Shown piece by piece: positions 49,065 through 57,185 of a stretch of DNA of 64,000 bases (positions are counted from its first letter, which is position 1; every line of letters starts with the position of its first letter). The notes beneath the pieces are model-generated. The model saw only the letters and a list, made by a program, of their open reading frames with translations, had not been told where the DNA came from and did not search any database. The DNA comes from PALSA-612 sp035652235 (GTDB lineage Bacteria; Actinomycetota; Thermoleophilia; Gaiellales; Gaiellaceae). Both the position numbers and the translations under genes were made by a program. The stretch covers positions 200,059-264,058 of the forward strand of contig DASREE010000008.1 in assembly GCA_035652235.1 (NCBI GenBank). The letters run 5' to 3'.

Positions 49065-49649
49065 GTGCCCGCGGACTACGCGTCGATGGCGATCGCCGAG
49101 CTGTTCGAGCAGACGGCGGCGCCGACTCCCGCCCCCGGCGGCGGCTCGATCGCCGCGCTGACCGTCGGCCTGTCGGCGGCGCTCGTGACGATGATCGCAC
49201 GCTCCTCCCGGGACTCCTGGCCCGACGCGGCCGGGATCGCCGCGCAGGCGCTCGAGCTGGCGGAGCGCTGCCCACGGCTCGCGCAGGACGACGCGGCGGC
49301 CTGGGAGGAGGCGTTCGCCGGGCTTCAGGACGCGGTCGAGGGCAACAACGAGCCGGGCGCCGCGCCGCTGCGGCCGATGCTCGACCGCTCGGCGGAGTTG
49401 CCGCTTGCGATCGCCGAGGCGGGGGCCGACGTGGCCGTTCTGGCCGCGCTCGCCGCCAGCCGCGGCGACGGAGCGCTGCGCGCGGACGCGATCTCCGCGG
49501 CGCTGCTCGCACATGCCGGCGCGCGCGTCGGAGCGCATCTCGTCGCGGTGAATCTCGGTACACGCGAGGGCGACGCCCGCTCGTCCCGGGCGGCCGCTGC
49601 GGAGAGGCGCGCGGCCAGGGCGCTGGCGGACGCGGTCGGCATGCCATGA
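49065..49649 (+). CDS. Cyclodeaminase/cyclohydrolase-fold protein (FTCD_C family)
   Basis: 194 residues, mostly helical, with the family signature TPAPGGGSIAALTVGLSAALVTMIA at residues about 18-42, then a long helical bundle with PLRPMLDRSAELPLAIAEAG. Relatives include formimidoyl-tetrahydrofolate cyclodeaminase and methenyl-THF cyclohydrolase, but many stand-alone bacterial members have no assigned reaction. Its stop overlaps the sigma factor ATG, so they are cotranslated. Confidence 0.82.
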   Translation: MPADYASMAIAELFEQTAAPTPAPGGGSIAALTVGLSAALVTMIARSSRDSWPDAAGIAAQALELAERCPRLAQDDAAAWEEAFAGLQDAVEGNNEPGAAPLRPMLDRSAELPLAIAEAGADVAVLAALAASRGDGALRADAISAALLAHAGARVGAHLVAVNLGTREGDARSSRAAAAERRAARALADAVGMP

Positions 49650-50209
49650 CGGACGAGGCGCGCACCGATGCGGAGCTCGTCCGGCGCTGCCGGCGCGGTG
49701 ACCCCGACGCCTGGAACGAGCTCGTCGAGCGCTTCTCCCGCTACGTGCACGCGATCTGCGCGAAGGGCTTCCGGCTCGAGCCGCACGACGCCGAGGACGC
49801 GTTCCAGGAGGCGTTCACGCGCGTCTACACCCGCCTCGACTCGCTCCGCGACGACTCGGCTGTCCGTCCCTGGATCGCCCAGCTGACCCGCCGCGTCTGC
49901 CTCGACCGCCTCGCCGCTGCGGCACGGGAGCAGCCGGTCGAGGAGGTCGCGCCCGACGTGCGTGAGGCGACGCTGGACGAGCTCGACGAGGCGTTCGCGG
50001 TGCGCGAGGCTCTCACGCGGCTTGGCGAGCCGTGCAGCGAGATCCTCGACCGGTTCTTCGCGCGCGACGAGAGCTACCGGACGATCGGCGACGCTCTCGA
50101 CATCCCCTCCGGGACGATCGCGAGCAGGATCTCGCGCTGCCTCGCCAAGCTGCGCGCCGAGCTCGAGGGAAGAAAGCAGCCGGTTGGGCGGTCTGGGGAG
50201 TATCGATGA
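49646..50209 (+). CDS. ECF-type RNA polymerase sigma factor
   Basis: 187 residues. Region 2 is ELVRRCRRGDPDAWNELVERFSRYVHAIC with the core-binding and -10-recognising DAEDAFQEAFTRVYTRLDSL; region 4 is the helix-turn-helix RFFARDESYRTIGDALDIPSGTIASRISRCLAKLR. The ATG overlaps the previous stop. No membrane anti-sigma factor follows; instead a small soluble protein is translationally coupled. Confidence 0.92.
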   Translation: MTDEARTDAELVRRCRRGDPDAWNELVERFSRYVHAICAKGFRLEPHDAEDAFQEAFTRVYTRLDSLRDDSAVRPWIAQLTRRVCLDRLAAAAREQPVEEVAPDVREATLDELDEAFAVREALTRLGEPCSEILDRFFARDESYRTIGDALDIPSGTIASRISRCLAKLRAELEGRKQPVGRSGEYR

Positions 50210-50469
50210 CGCAGGCCGACGTCTACGACGAGGAGCGGATCGGGCGTCTGATCGGGCTTCTGCCGCCGGCCCCGGAGGGGTGGGAGCAGGCGGCGAAGGA
50301 GATCCCCGCGTTCCGGCGCTCGCTCGACGAGATCGTGTCCCGGGCGGAGGCCGACGCGGCCTTCCGCCCGGCGCTCGCCGCGAACCTCGAGACGGCGCTC
50401 CGGGAAGCAGGCTACGAGCCGGAGCCGCGCCTCGTCGAGGCACTCCGCCGCCACCTCGGCACCCTCTAG
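50206..50469 (+). CDS. Small unknown protein coupled to the ECF sigma factor
   Basis: 87 residues starting MTQADVYDEERIGRLIGLLP, acidic and helical, with no membrane segment, no cysteines and no zinc motif. The ATG overlaps the sigma factor stop (ATGA), so the two are made together. It could act as a soluble anti-sigma or adaptor; nothing in the sequence shows this directly. Confidence 0.7.
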   Translation: MTQADVYDEERIGRLIGLLPPAPEGWEQAAKEIPAFRRSLDEIVSRAEADAAFRPALAANLETALREAGYEPEPRLVEALRRHLGTL

Positions 50470-50763
50470 TAGCTCGTAGCCGAACGCACCGCGCCGGCGG
50501 CGGGATCGGGCGCCTGCGACATGGCTGCCCGCCCCCGCCGTGGCGGCGTGGCGTTTCGGCGCGACGAGGCATCCTCGGCGCGGGCAGGCATTTCCCGACG
50601 CGCGCCGGCACGCAAACGGGCGACCCGACGAGCCGCCCGTTCGATGTTCGTGTTCACAGTTCGGTGAGGACGACGCGGGTCTTCCCGCCTCGTCCCGCAG
50701 GAGATCTCTTACGGCTTCGTCCTGGACATCTCCCGCCTCCTTCCGCCCTCGAATCGCGAAGCG
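50470..50763. other. Gap before the MFS fusion gene
   Basis: 294 bases without a supported gene or clear terminator. The second half is less GC-rich and probably holds the promoter of the MFS fusion, but no convincing -35/-10 pair was found. Confidence 0.3.
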
Positions 50764-52548
50764 ATGCTACCTCTCCAGACGGCGCTCGCTCCCGGGATCT
50801 TCCCACGGGTCCTTGCAATCGGCAACAACGGGCGTGATGCTCGGCCGGTGCGGTCGTTCCTGCGGCAGCTGGCCGAGTCGGCGGGCGCGTTCCGGGCCGT
50901 GTCCCGGAACCCCAACCTGCGCAGGCTCCAGCTCGGCGGCGCCGGTGCGCAGATCGGCGGCTGGGCGTACGCGATCGCCGTGTCCGTGTACGCGTACCGC
51001 GCCGGCGGCGCGACCGCGGTCGGGATCGTGTGGCTCATCCGCACGGTCCCCGCCGCGCTCGTCTCGCCGTTCGCCGGCATCCTCGCCGACCGGCTCCGCC
51101 GCAACCTGGTCATGCTCGCCTCCGACCTGCTGCGCGCGGGGCTGCTCGTGGCCGCGGCCGTCTCCGTTTGGCTGCACGGGCCGCCGGGGCTCGTGTACGC
51201 GCTCGCTGCCCTCGTCGCGATCCTGAGGACGCCGTTCGACCCGGCGCAGTCGGCGCTCATCCCCGCGCTCTCCCAGACGCCCGAAGAGCTGACCGCGGCC
51301 AACGTCGCGGCGAGTGCGATCGAGAGCGTGGCCTTCTTCGCCGGCCCCGCGATTGCCGGGATCCTGCTCGGCTTCACGAGCGTCCAGGTCGTGTTCGTGG
51401 TCACGGCGGCGACGTTCGTCTGGTCGGCGCTCCTCATCAGCCGGCTGTCCGTGCCCGAGGAGGCGCTCGTCGCGGGAGCGGCCGGCGCGGCCGACGAGGC
51501 CGAGCAGGCGTACGCCCATTCGCTCGCCGGCTTCGCCGTCCTCGCCCGCGACCCGCGGCTGCGGCTGCTCGTCGGGCTGCTCGCCGCCACCTCCGTGATC
51601 GTGGGCGCGATCGAGGTGCTGAGCGTGTCGACCGCGCTCGAGCTCCTGCACATCGGCCAGAGCGGCGTCGGCTACCTGAACTCCGCGTTCGGGGTCGGAG
51701 CCCTCCTCGGCGCGTTCGTCGCCGTCGGCTTCGTCGGGCTGCGGCGGCTGAGCGTTCCCTTCCTCGCGGGAGCCCTGCTCTGGGGGGTGCCGGTCGTCCT
51801 CATCGGGGCAACGGCGAACACCGTGGTCACAGTCGTCTGCCTCGGCTTGCTCGGGGTCGGGAACACGCTCGTCGACGTGGCGGGATTCACGCTCGTGCAG
51901 CGCGCCGTGCCCGACGCCGTGCTCGCACGCGTCTTCGGCGTCGTCCAGTTCCTGTGGACGGCCGCGATCGGCATCGGCGCGGTCGTCGCGCCCGCGCTGA
52001 TCAGCGGGATCGGGATTCGCGCCACGCTGATCGCGACAGGCTGCGTCCTCCCGGCGCTGCTCGTCGTCTTCGGGCCGCCCCTCGTCCGCATCGACACGGC
52101 GGCGACGGCGCCGGCGGCAGACCGCCTCGCGCTCCTGCGGCGCTCGCCGATCTTCGCGCCGCTCCCGGGCGCGACGCTCGAGCACCTCGCCGCGCGCCTG
52201 ATCCCGGTCGAGGTGGAGCCCGGCACCGTCGTCATCCGCGAGGGCGACCCCGGCGATCGCTTCTACCTCGTCGCCGGCGGCCAGGTCGAGGTCACGTCCG
52301 ACGGGGCGCACGTCGCGACGCTCGGCCCGGGCGAGTACGTCGGCGAGATCGCGCTGCTCCGAGACGTGCCGCGTACGGCGACGGTGACCGCGGTCTCGCC
52401 CGTTGCGCTGTTCGCGCTCGAGCGCGACGACTTCCTGCTCGCCGTGAACGGCAGCACGGCGAGCCGGTCGGCGGCGGAGACCCTGGCGAGCAGGCGGCTG
52501 ACCGGGCTGGCGGGCGCGACGGGGCGGGTGCCGGTGCCGAATCTGTAG
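50764..52548 (+). CDS. MFS transporter fused to a cyclic-nucleotide-binding domain
   Basis: 594 residues. Residues about 45-440 form a 12-helix MFS exporter of the enterobactin-exporter group (RTVPAALVSPFAGILADRLRR, AILRTPFDPAQSALIPAL, AATSVIVGAIEVLSV). Residues about 455-575 form a cNMP-binding beta-roll: LRRSPIFAPLPGATLEHLA, VIREGDPGDRFYLVAGGQVEV, GEYVGEIALLRDVPRTATVTA, the last matching the phosphate-binding cassette with its Glu and Arg. This implies gating of export by cAMP, cGMP or another nucleotide. The ATG at 50764 may be too early; a GTG at 50848 is an alternative. Confidence 0.88.
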   Translation: MLPLQTALAPGIFPRVLAIGNNGRDARPVRSFLRQLAESAGAFRAVSRNPNLRRLQLGGAGAQIGGWAYAIAVSVYAYRAGGATAVGIVWLIRTVPAALVSPFAGILADRLRRNLVMLASDLLRAGLLVAAAVSVWLHGPPGLVYALAALVAILRTPFDPAQSALIPALSQTPEELTAANVAASAIESVAFFAGPAIAGILLGFTSVQVVFVVTAATFVWSALLISRLSVPEEALVAGAAGAADEAEQAYAHSLAGFAVLARDPRLRLLVGLLAATSVIVGAIEVLSVSTALELLHIGQSGVGYLNSAFGVGALLGAFVAVGFVGLRRLSVPFLAGALLWGVPVVLIGATANTVVTVVCLGLLGVGNTLVDVAGFTLVQRAVPDAVLARVFGVVQFLWTAAIGIGAVVAPALISGIGIRATLIATGCVLPALLVVFGPPLVRIDTAATAPAADRLALLRRSPIFAPLPGATLEHLAARLIPVEVEPGTVVIREGDPGDRFYLVAGGQVEVTSDGAHVATLGPGEYVGEIALLRDVPRTATVTAVSPVALFALERDDFLLAVNGSTASRSAAETLASRRLTGLAGATGRVPVPNL

Positions 52549-52718
52549 GCCGGGCCGGCTTGCACGCAAAGGTGGGGCGCGGCCTGCGCCGACGGGCTGC
52601 GAGCATGCGAGATGCACCCCGGTTGCGCTACGCTCTTCCCTGTCATCCAGAACGAGTACGGGGTTGCGCGGTTTCGCCTTCCTTACGCGTTCGTGATCAG
52701 CAGTGAGGGAGGTGTTTC

Positions 52719-52928
52719 ATGGCAACCGGAACCGTCAAGTGGTTCAGCGACTCGAAGGGCTACGGCTTCATCACGCCGGCCGACGGAGGCGCTGATCTGT
52801 TCGTCCACTTCTCGGGTATCGCCGGCACCGGCTTCAAGACGCTGGCCGAGGGTGCGAAGGTCGAGTACGAGCCGACCGAGGGCCCGAAGGGCATGCAGGC
52901 GACGAACGTCGTCCAGATCGAGGGCTGA
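52719..52928 (+). CDS. Cold-shock protein (CspA family)
   Basis: 69-residue single OB-fold RNA chaperone. RNP1 is KGYGFITP and RNP2 is LFVHFSGI, with GTVKWFSDSKGYGF at the start. The usual phenylalanine/histidine RNA-binding face is present. A GGGAGG ribosome site precedes the ATG, and the 170-base upstream stretch is relatively AT-rich and may form the long 5' leader typical of this family. A strong hairpin follows the stop. Confidence 0.95.
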   Translation: MATGTVKWFSDSKGYGFITPADGGADLFVHFSGIAGTGFKTLAEGAKVEYEPTEGPKGMQATNVVQIEG

Positions 52929-52937
52929 GCCGTGAAC

Positions 52938-52973
52938 GGGGCCCCGGGCGCAGCCGCGGCGGCGCCCGGGCCC
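52938..52973 (+). terminator. Hairpin after the cold-shock gene
   Basis: GGGCCCCGGGCGC and GCGCCCGGGCCC pair over 12 bases with one bulge, around a CAGCCGCG loop region, followed by GTCTTCT. The T-tract is weak but position, 10 bases after the stop, fits a transcription end. Confidence 0.6.
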
Positions 52974-53083
52974 GTCTTCTCCGTCGCCGCAGCCGGCCTC
53001 GAACACGTCGAGTATCGGATCGCCGCCGAGTGAGGCGAAGTGGTCGAAGTTCCAGTCGTCGTCGAACCCAGACGACGCGGCCC

Positions 53084-53113
53084 TTGACACGGGCCCGCCG
53101 CCCCGGAGATACT
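53084..53113 (+). promoter_or_regulatory. Promoter of the sugar ABC operon
   Basis: Consensus -35 TTGACA (53084-53089), 18-base spacer, -10 GATACT (53108-53113). The ATPase ATG lies 8 bases further, so the transcript would be leaderless. Confidence 0.7.
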
Positions 53114-53120
53114 CGCTGGC

Positions 53121-53138
53121 GATGACAACGATGTCATC
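53121..53138. promoter_or_regulatory. LacI-type operator 1, over the ATPase start codon
   Basis: GATGACA (53121-53127) and TGTCATC (53132-53138) are perfect 7-base arms around ACGA, with the central CG typical of LacI-family sites. It covers the transcription start and ATG, where a repressor would block initiation. The 13-base core GACAACGATGTCA is repeated before the substrate-binding gene. Confidence 0.65.
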
Positions 53139-53916
53139 CGAGGTCGAGCCTCCACCCGCTCCGCCGCTGCTCGAGGCTCGCGCCATCCAGAAGCGCTTCG
53201 GCCGCGTCGTCGCGCTTCGCGCGGGCAACTTCGAGCTCCGTCCGAACGAGGTGCATGCGATCGTCGGCGACAACGGCGCCGGCAAGACGACGCTGATCAA
53301 GATCATCTCGGGCGTCTATCGGGCCGACAGCGGCGAGGTGCTGCTCGACGGCAACCCGGTCGCGATCTCGAGCCCCCGAGAGGCGCGCGCTCTCGGCATC
53401 GAGACGGTCTACCAGGATCTCGGCCTCGCCGACCATCTGGACGCCGCCGCCAACCTCTTCCTCGGCCGCGAGGAGCTGCTGCCACGTCCGCTCTCGTGGC
53501 TCGGCTTCCTCGACCGGAAGGCGATGCGGCGGCGGGCCGAGGAGGAGATGCGCCACTTGAAGATCGGCATCCAATCGGTCGACCAGCCTGTCCTCGGCCT
53601 CTCGGGCGGCCAGCGACAGGCGATCGCCGTCGCCCGCGCGATCGCGTGGGGCACGCGGATCGTGATCATGGACGAGCCCACCGCGGCGCTCGGCGTGCGC
53701 GAGTCGGGGATGGTGCTCGAGCTGATCAAGGAGGTGCGAGAGCACGGGATTGCCGTGGTGATGATCAGCCACAACCTTCCCGAGGTGTTCGCCGTCGCCG
53801 ACCGCATCACCGTCCTGCGGCTGGGCCGGACGATCACCACGCTGGAGACGAGTCAGACGAGCCTGGAGGCGGTCGTGGGCATGATGACCGGTGCGGTGGG
53901 GGCCGCTGCGGCATGA
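53122..53916 (+). CDS. Sugar ABC transporter ATPase, single-domain (FrcA-like)
   Basis: 264 residues. Walker A GDNGAGKTT at 49-57, Q-loop TVYQDLGLADHLDAAANLFLG, signature LSGGQRQAIAVARAI, Walker B VIMDEPTAALG and switch ISHNLPEVFAVADRI. It belongs to the CUT2 ribose/fructose/xylose class, but has one nucleotide-binding domain rather than the usual tandem pair, as in fructose (FrcA) systems. The leaderless ATG at 53122 is used. It energises the permease at 56019-57089. Confidence 0.92.
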   Translation: MTTMSSEVEPPPAPPLLEARAIQKRFGRVVALRAGNFELRPNEVHAIVGDNGAGKTTLIKIISGVYRADSGEVLLDGNPVAISSPREARALGIETVYQDLGLADHLDAAANLFLGREELLPRPLSWLGFLDRKAMRRRAEEEMRHLKIGIQSVDQPVLGLSGGQRQAIAVARAIAWGTRIVIMDEPTAALGVRESGMVLELIKEVREHGIAVVMISHNLPEVFAVADRITVLRLGRTITTLETSQTSLEAVVGMMTGAVGAAAA

Positions 53917-53938
53917 GCTCGCTGCAGCCGGGTCGACG

Positions 53939-54994
53939 GTGACGGGGCCGTCCGAAGCCGCTCACGTGGTCGCGCCGCCCCGGCTCGGCGGGCGCGGCGT
54001 CCGACCGACGATGGCCGACGTCGCCCGCGCTGCCGGGGTCAGCCTGAAGACGGTCTCCCGGGTCGTCAACGAGGAGTCGGGCGTGCGCCCCGAGACCGCT
54101 GCCCTCGTCCAGGAGGCGATCGCGCGCCTCGGCTTCCGGCGCAACGACATGGCACGAGCGCTCCGGCGCGGTCAGCGCTCCCGGACCGTCGGGCTCGTGA
54201 TCGAGGACGTCTCCAACCCCTTCTACTCGGCGATCACTCGCGGTGTCGAGGAGGTGGCTCGTCGGGGCGGCACGCTCGTCATCGCCGGCAGCTCGGACGA
54301 GGATGCCGATCGGGAGCGCGAGCTCGTCCACCTGCTCTGCGAGCGGCGGGTCGAAGGTCTGCTGATCGTCCCCGCAGGGGCGGACCACCGCTACCTCCTG
54401 CCCGAGCTCGAGCACGGCACCAGAGCAGTGTTCATCGACCGCCCTCCGGGGCTGATCGAGGCGGACGTCGTCCTCCTCGACAACCTCGGCGGCGCCCGGC
54501 GGGCGGTCGAGCACCTGCTGGCGCACGGGCATCGCCGCATCGCGCTGATCGGCGACGAGCCGTCGATCTTCACCACCGTCGAGCGGGCTCGCGGCTACCG
54601 GCAGGCGCTGGAGGCGGCCGGCGCTCGCATCGACGAGTCGCTGATCCGGCTCGGAGCGCACGACGCCGAGGCGGCGGCGCGGACGACGAGGGAGCTGCTC
54701 GCCCTGCCCGAGCCTCCGACTGCGGTCTTCTCCGCGAACAACCGGATCACGGTCGGTGCGCTGGCAGCTCTGTCTGCGAGCGGCGAGCCGGTCGCGCTCG
54801 TCGGCTTCGACGACTTCGAGCTGGCAGAGCTGCTCGCGCTGCCGACGACGGTGGTTGCCTACGATCCCGCCGAGCTCGGCCGTCAGGCGGCCGAGCTGCT
54901 CTCGCGCCGGCTCGCAGGCGACCACGGCCCACCCGAGCGCGTCGTCCTCCCGACGTCGCTCGTCGCCCGCGGGTCGGGAGAGGTGCGGCCGTGA
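53939..54994 (+). CDS. LacI-family transcriptional regulator
   Basis: 351 residues. The helix-turn-helix and hinge start at residue 25, MADVARAAGVSLKTVSRVVN, through AIARLGFRRNDMARALR; then the sugar-binding domain (VGLVIEDVSNPFYSAITRGVEE, AVFSANNRITVGAL, VALVGFDDFELAELL). Placed inside the operon it probably controls, next to the ATPase. The GTG at 53939 or the ATG at 54011 could be the start. Its end overlaps the isomerase start by four bases. Confidence 0.92.
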   Translation: MTGPSEAAHVVAPPRLGGRGVRPTMADVARAAGVSLKTVSRVVNEESGVRPETAALVQEAIARLGFRRNDMARALRRGQRSRTVGLVIEDVSNPFYSAITRGVEEVARRGGTLVIAGSSDEDADRERELVHLLCERRVEGLLIVPAGADHRYLLPELEHGTRAVFIDRPPGLIEADVVLLDNLGGARRAVEHLLAHGHRRIALIGDEPSIFTTVERARGYRQALEAAGARIDESLIRLGAHDAEAAARTTRELLALPEPPTAVFSANNRITVGALAALSASGEPVALVGFDDFELAELLALPTTVVAYDPAELGRQAAELLSRRLAGDHGPPERVVLPTSLVARGSGEVRP

Positions 54995-56022
54995 AGCCGA
55001 TCAGGCTCGCTGCGAACCAGCCGCATCGCTTCTACCGCGGCGGCGAGGCGATCGCCCGTTTCCGTGGCCTTTCGCTGGCCGATCAGTACGTTCCGGAGGA
55101 CTGGGTTGGATCGACGACGACGCTCTTCGGCGAAGCGACCGCCGGCCTGAGCGTGCTTCCGGACGGTCGCGTCCTCCGCGACGCGCTTGCGGCCCAGCCG
55201 GAGGCGTTCCTCGGCGCAGCGCATGTGGCCCGTTACGGGGCCGACCCGGCGCTGCTCGTGAAGCTGCTCGACGCGGGCGAGCGACTGCCGGTGCACGCGC
55301 ACCCGGACCGGCGCTTCGCGCAGCAGCATCTGGGCCTCCGCTACGGCAAGACCGAAGCCTGGCTGATCGTCGAGACGCGCGGCGAGCACGGGTCTGTGTG
55401 GCTCGGCTTCCGTGAAGGGATCGACCGGACGACGCTCGCGCGGTGGGTCGAGCGGCAGGAGCACGCCCCGATGCTCGCCGCGTTGCACGAGCTGCGAGTG
55501 GGCGCCGGCGACTGCATCTTCGTCCCGGCGGGCCTTCCGCATGCCATCGGTGCCGGGGTGTTCCTCGTCGAGGTGCAGGAGCCATCCGACCTGTCCCTGC
55601 TGCTCGAATGGGCGGGCTTCGCGGTCGACGGCCCCCGCGACGGGCATCTCGGGCTCGGGTTCGACATCGCGCTCGACAGCGTGACGCTGGAGGGCCCCGA
55701 GCCGGCCGAGCTGGCCGCGCTCCACCGGCGGCCGAGCGAGCAGCCGGAAGTCCGTCCCGGGGCGCGGCGGCTGCTGCCCGTCGGCACGGAGTCCTACTTC
55801 CGCGCTGAGGCCCTGCGGCCCGACCCCAGGGTCTTGCTCGAGGCCTCGTTCTCGATCCTCGTCGTCCTCGACGGACGCGGGCAGCTCGAGACCGAGCGGG
55901 GCGGAACGCTCGAGCTTCGCCGCGGCGAGACCGTGCTCGTCCCCTATGCGGCCGGCGCCGCCGAGCTGGAGGGCGAGATCGAGGCGATCCGTTGTCTGCC
56001 GCCGCCTCCGGAGCTGGATTGA
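54991..56022 (+). CDS. Mannose-6-phosphate isomerase, class I
   Basis: 343 residues of cupin fold, interconverting mannose-6-phosphate and fructose-6-phosphate at a zinc site. Seen: the zinc-binding LPVHAHPDRRFAQQHLG and GKTEAWLIV, and the second region FVPAGLPHAIGAGVFLVEVQEPSD. The GTG at 54991 overlaps the LacI stop. Its presence, with a PfkB kinase in the same operon, suggests the imported sugar is mannose or fructose; that is inference. Confidence 0.88.
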   Translation: MKPIRLAANQPHRFYRGGEAIARFRGLSLADQYVPEDWVGSTTTLFGEATAGLSVLPDGRVLRDALAAQPEAFLGAAHVARYGADPALLVKLLDAGERLPVHAHPDRRFAQQHLGLRYGKTEAWLIVETRGEHGSVWLGFREGIDRTTLARWVERQEHAPMLAALHELRVGAGDCIFVPAGLPHAIGAGVFLVEVQEPSDLSLLLEWAGFAVDGPRDGHLGLGFDIALDSVTLEGPEPAELAALHRRPSEQPEVRPGARRLLPVGTESYFRAEALRPDPRVLLEASFSILVVLDGRGQLETERGGTLELRRGETVLVPYAAGAAELEGEIEAIRCLPPPPELD

Positions 56023-57089
56023 CCTCGCTCGACGAGTCGAAGACGATCGCCGCCTCGTCCGCGACCCTACCGCCCGAGGACGAGCGCACGGTGCTCGAGC
56101 GAGCCGTCGTCTCCTTCGGGCGCTACTGGTTGTTTCTCTTCCTGGCTGGACTGATCCTCTACTTCTCGCTCGGCACGCCGAACCACGCGTTCTTCCAGAC
56201 CAACAACTTCAAGACGATCGCCCTGGACACCTCGGAGGTGATCCTGCTCGCGATCGGCGAGACGTTCGTCATCGTCACCGCGGGTATCGACCTGTCCGTG
56301 GGCGGGATCCTGCTCTTCTCGGGAGTGGCGGGCGGGACGGTCATGCTCGACCTGTCGGGAACGCAGGCGCAGGTGGAGAGCCTCCAGTATCCGCACGCCT
56401 CCGTGGCCGTGCCGGTCGGAGTTCTCGTCATCGTCGCCACCAGCATCGTGCTCGGCTTCCTGAACGGCGTCCTCGTGACGGCGCTGCGCCTGCCGTCGTT
56501 CATTGTCACGCTCGGCACGCTCGGCATGTTCTTCGGCGCCGCCGACCTGCTGTCGGGCGGGACGAACATCTCCGCGGTGCCGTCGAGCTTCCAGGACACG
56601 ATCGGCAACGGCAAGGTGCTCGGCCTGTTCGTCCCGGTGGTGATCGCAATCGGCTTCGTGGCCGCGACCCACGTCCTCCTGCGCTACACGCGGTTCGGCC
56701 GGTACACAGCGGCGATCGGATCGAACGAGGAGGCATCGCGGCGGGCCGGCATCGCCGTCGACGCCCACCTGATCAAGGTCTACACGCTGGCCGGGTTCCT
56801 CGCGGGAGTGGCGGCGATCATCGACCTGTCGCGCTTCGGGTCGATGAACCTGGCGGCCCACAACACGGACAACCTGAACGCGATCGCCGCCGTGGTGATC
56901 GGCGGCACGAGCCTGTTCGGGGGCATCGGGACGATCCTCGGAACGGTGGTCGGAGCCTTCATCCCGACCGTGCTCCAGAACGGCTTCATCATCCAGGGAG
57001 TCGACCCGTTCTGGCAGGAGCTGCTCGTGGGCGCGACGATCATCGTCGCCGTCTACCTCGACCAGCTCCGGCGCAGACGATTGAGCTAG
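56019..57089 (+). CDS. Sugar ABC transporter permease (CUT2/RbsC type)
   Basis: About 356 residues with 8-10 membrane helices. Hallmarks: FVIVTAGIDLSVGGIL, GVLVTALRLPSFIVTLGTLGMFFG, and AIAAVVIGGTSLFGGIGTILGTVVGA, matching RbsC/FrcB permeases. The TTG at 56019 is chosen because it overlaps the isomerase stop (TTGA) and has GGAG upstream; a TTG at 55992 would add nine residues. It forms a homodimeric channel with the ATPase at 53122. Confidence 0.92.
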   Translation: MTSLDESKTIAASSATLPPEDERTVLERAVVSFGRYWLFLFLAGLILYFSLGTPNHAFFQTNNFKTIALDTSEVILLAIGETFVIVTAGIDLSVGGILLFSGVAGGTVMLDLSGTQAQVESLQYPHASVAVPVGVLVIVATSIVLGFLNGVLVTALRLPSFIVTLGTLGMFFGAADLLSGGTNISAVPSSFQDTIGNGKVLGLFVPVVIAIGFVAATHVLLRYTRFGRYTAAIGSNEEASRRAGIAVDAHLIKVYTLAGFLAGVAAIIDLSRFGSMNLAAHNTDNLNAIAAVVIGGTSLFGGIGTILGTVVGAFIPTVLQNGFIIQGVDPFWQELLVGATIIVAVYLDQLRRRRLS

Positions 57090-57144
57090 CGAGAGGAGGC
57101 GGAGGGGAAGGGAGGCCCGGCTCGGAAGACAGACCACGACGTAG

Positions 57145-57157
57145 GACAACGATGTCA
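57145..57157. promoter_or_regulatory. LacI-type operator 2, before the substrate-binding gene
   Basis: GACAACGATGTCA is identical over 13 bases to operator 1 and lies 28 bases before the substrate-binding protein start. Two identical sites in one locus with a LacI gene between them support specific binding and possibly DNA looping over 4 kb. Confidence 0.6.
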
Positions 57158-57185
57158 ACGCAGCGGATCCAGGAGGAGGCAGCAG

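Noticed and set aside
52683..53306. Minus-strand ORF opposite the cold-shock gene and ABC start
   Set aside because: Although a short part reads protein-like, the frame runs through two well-supported plus-strand genes and lacks motifs.
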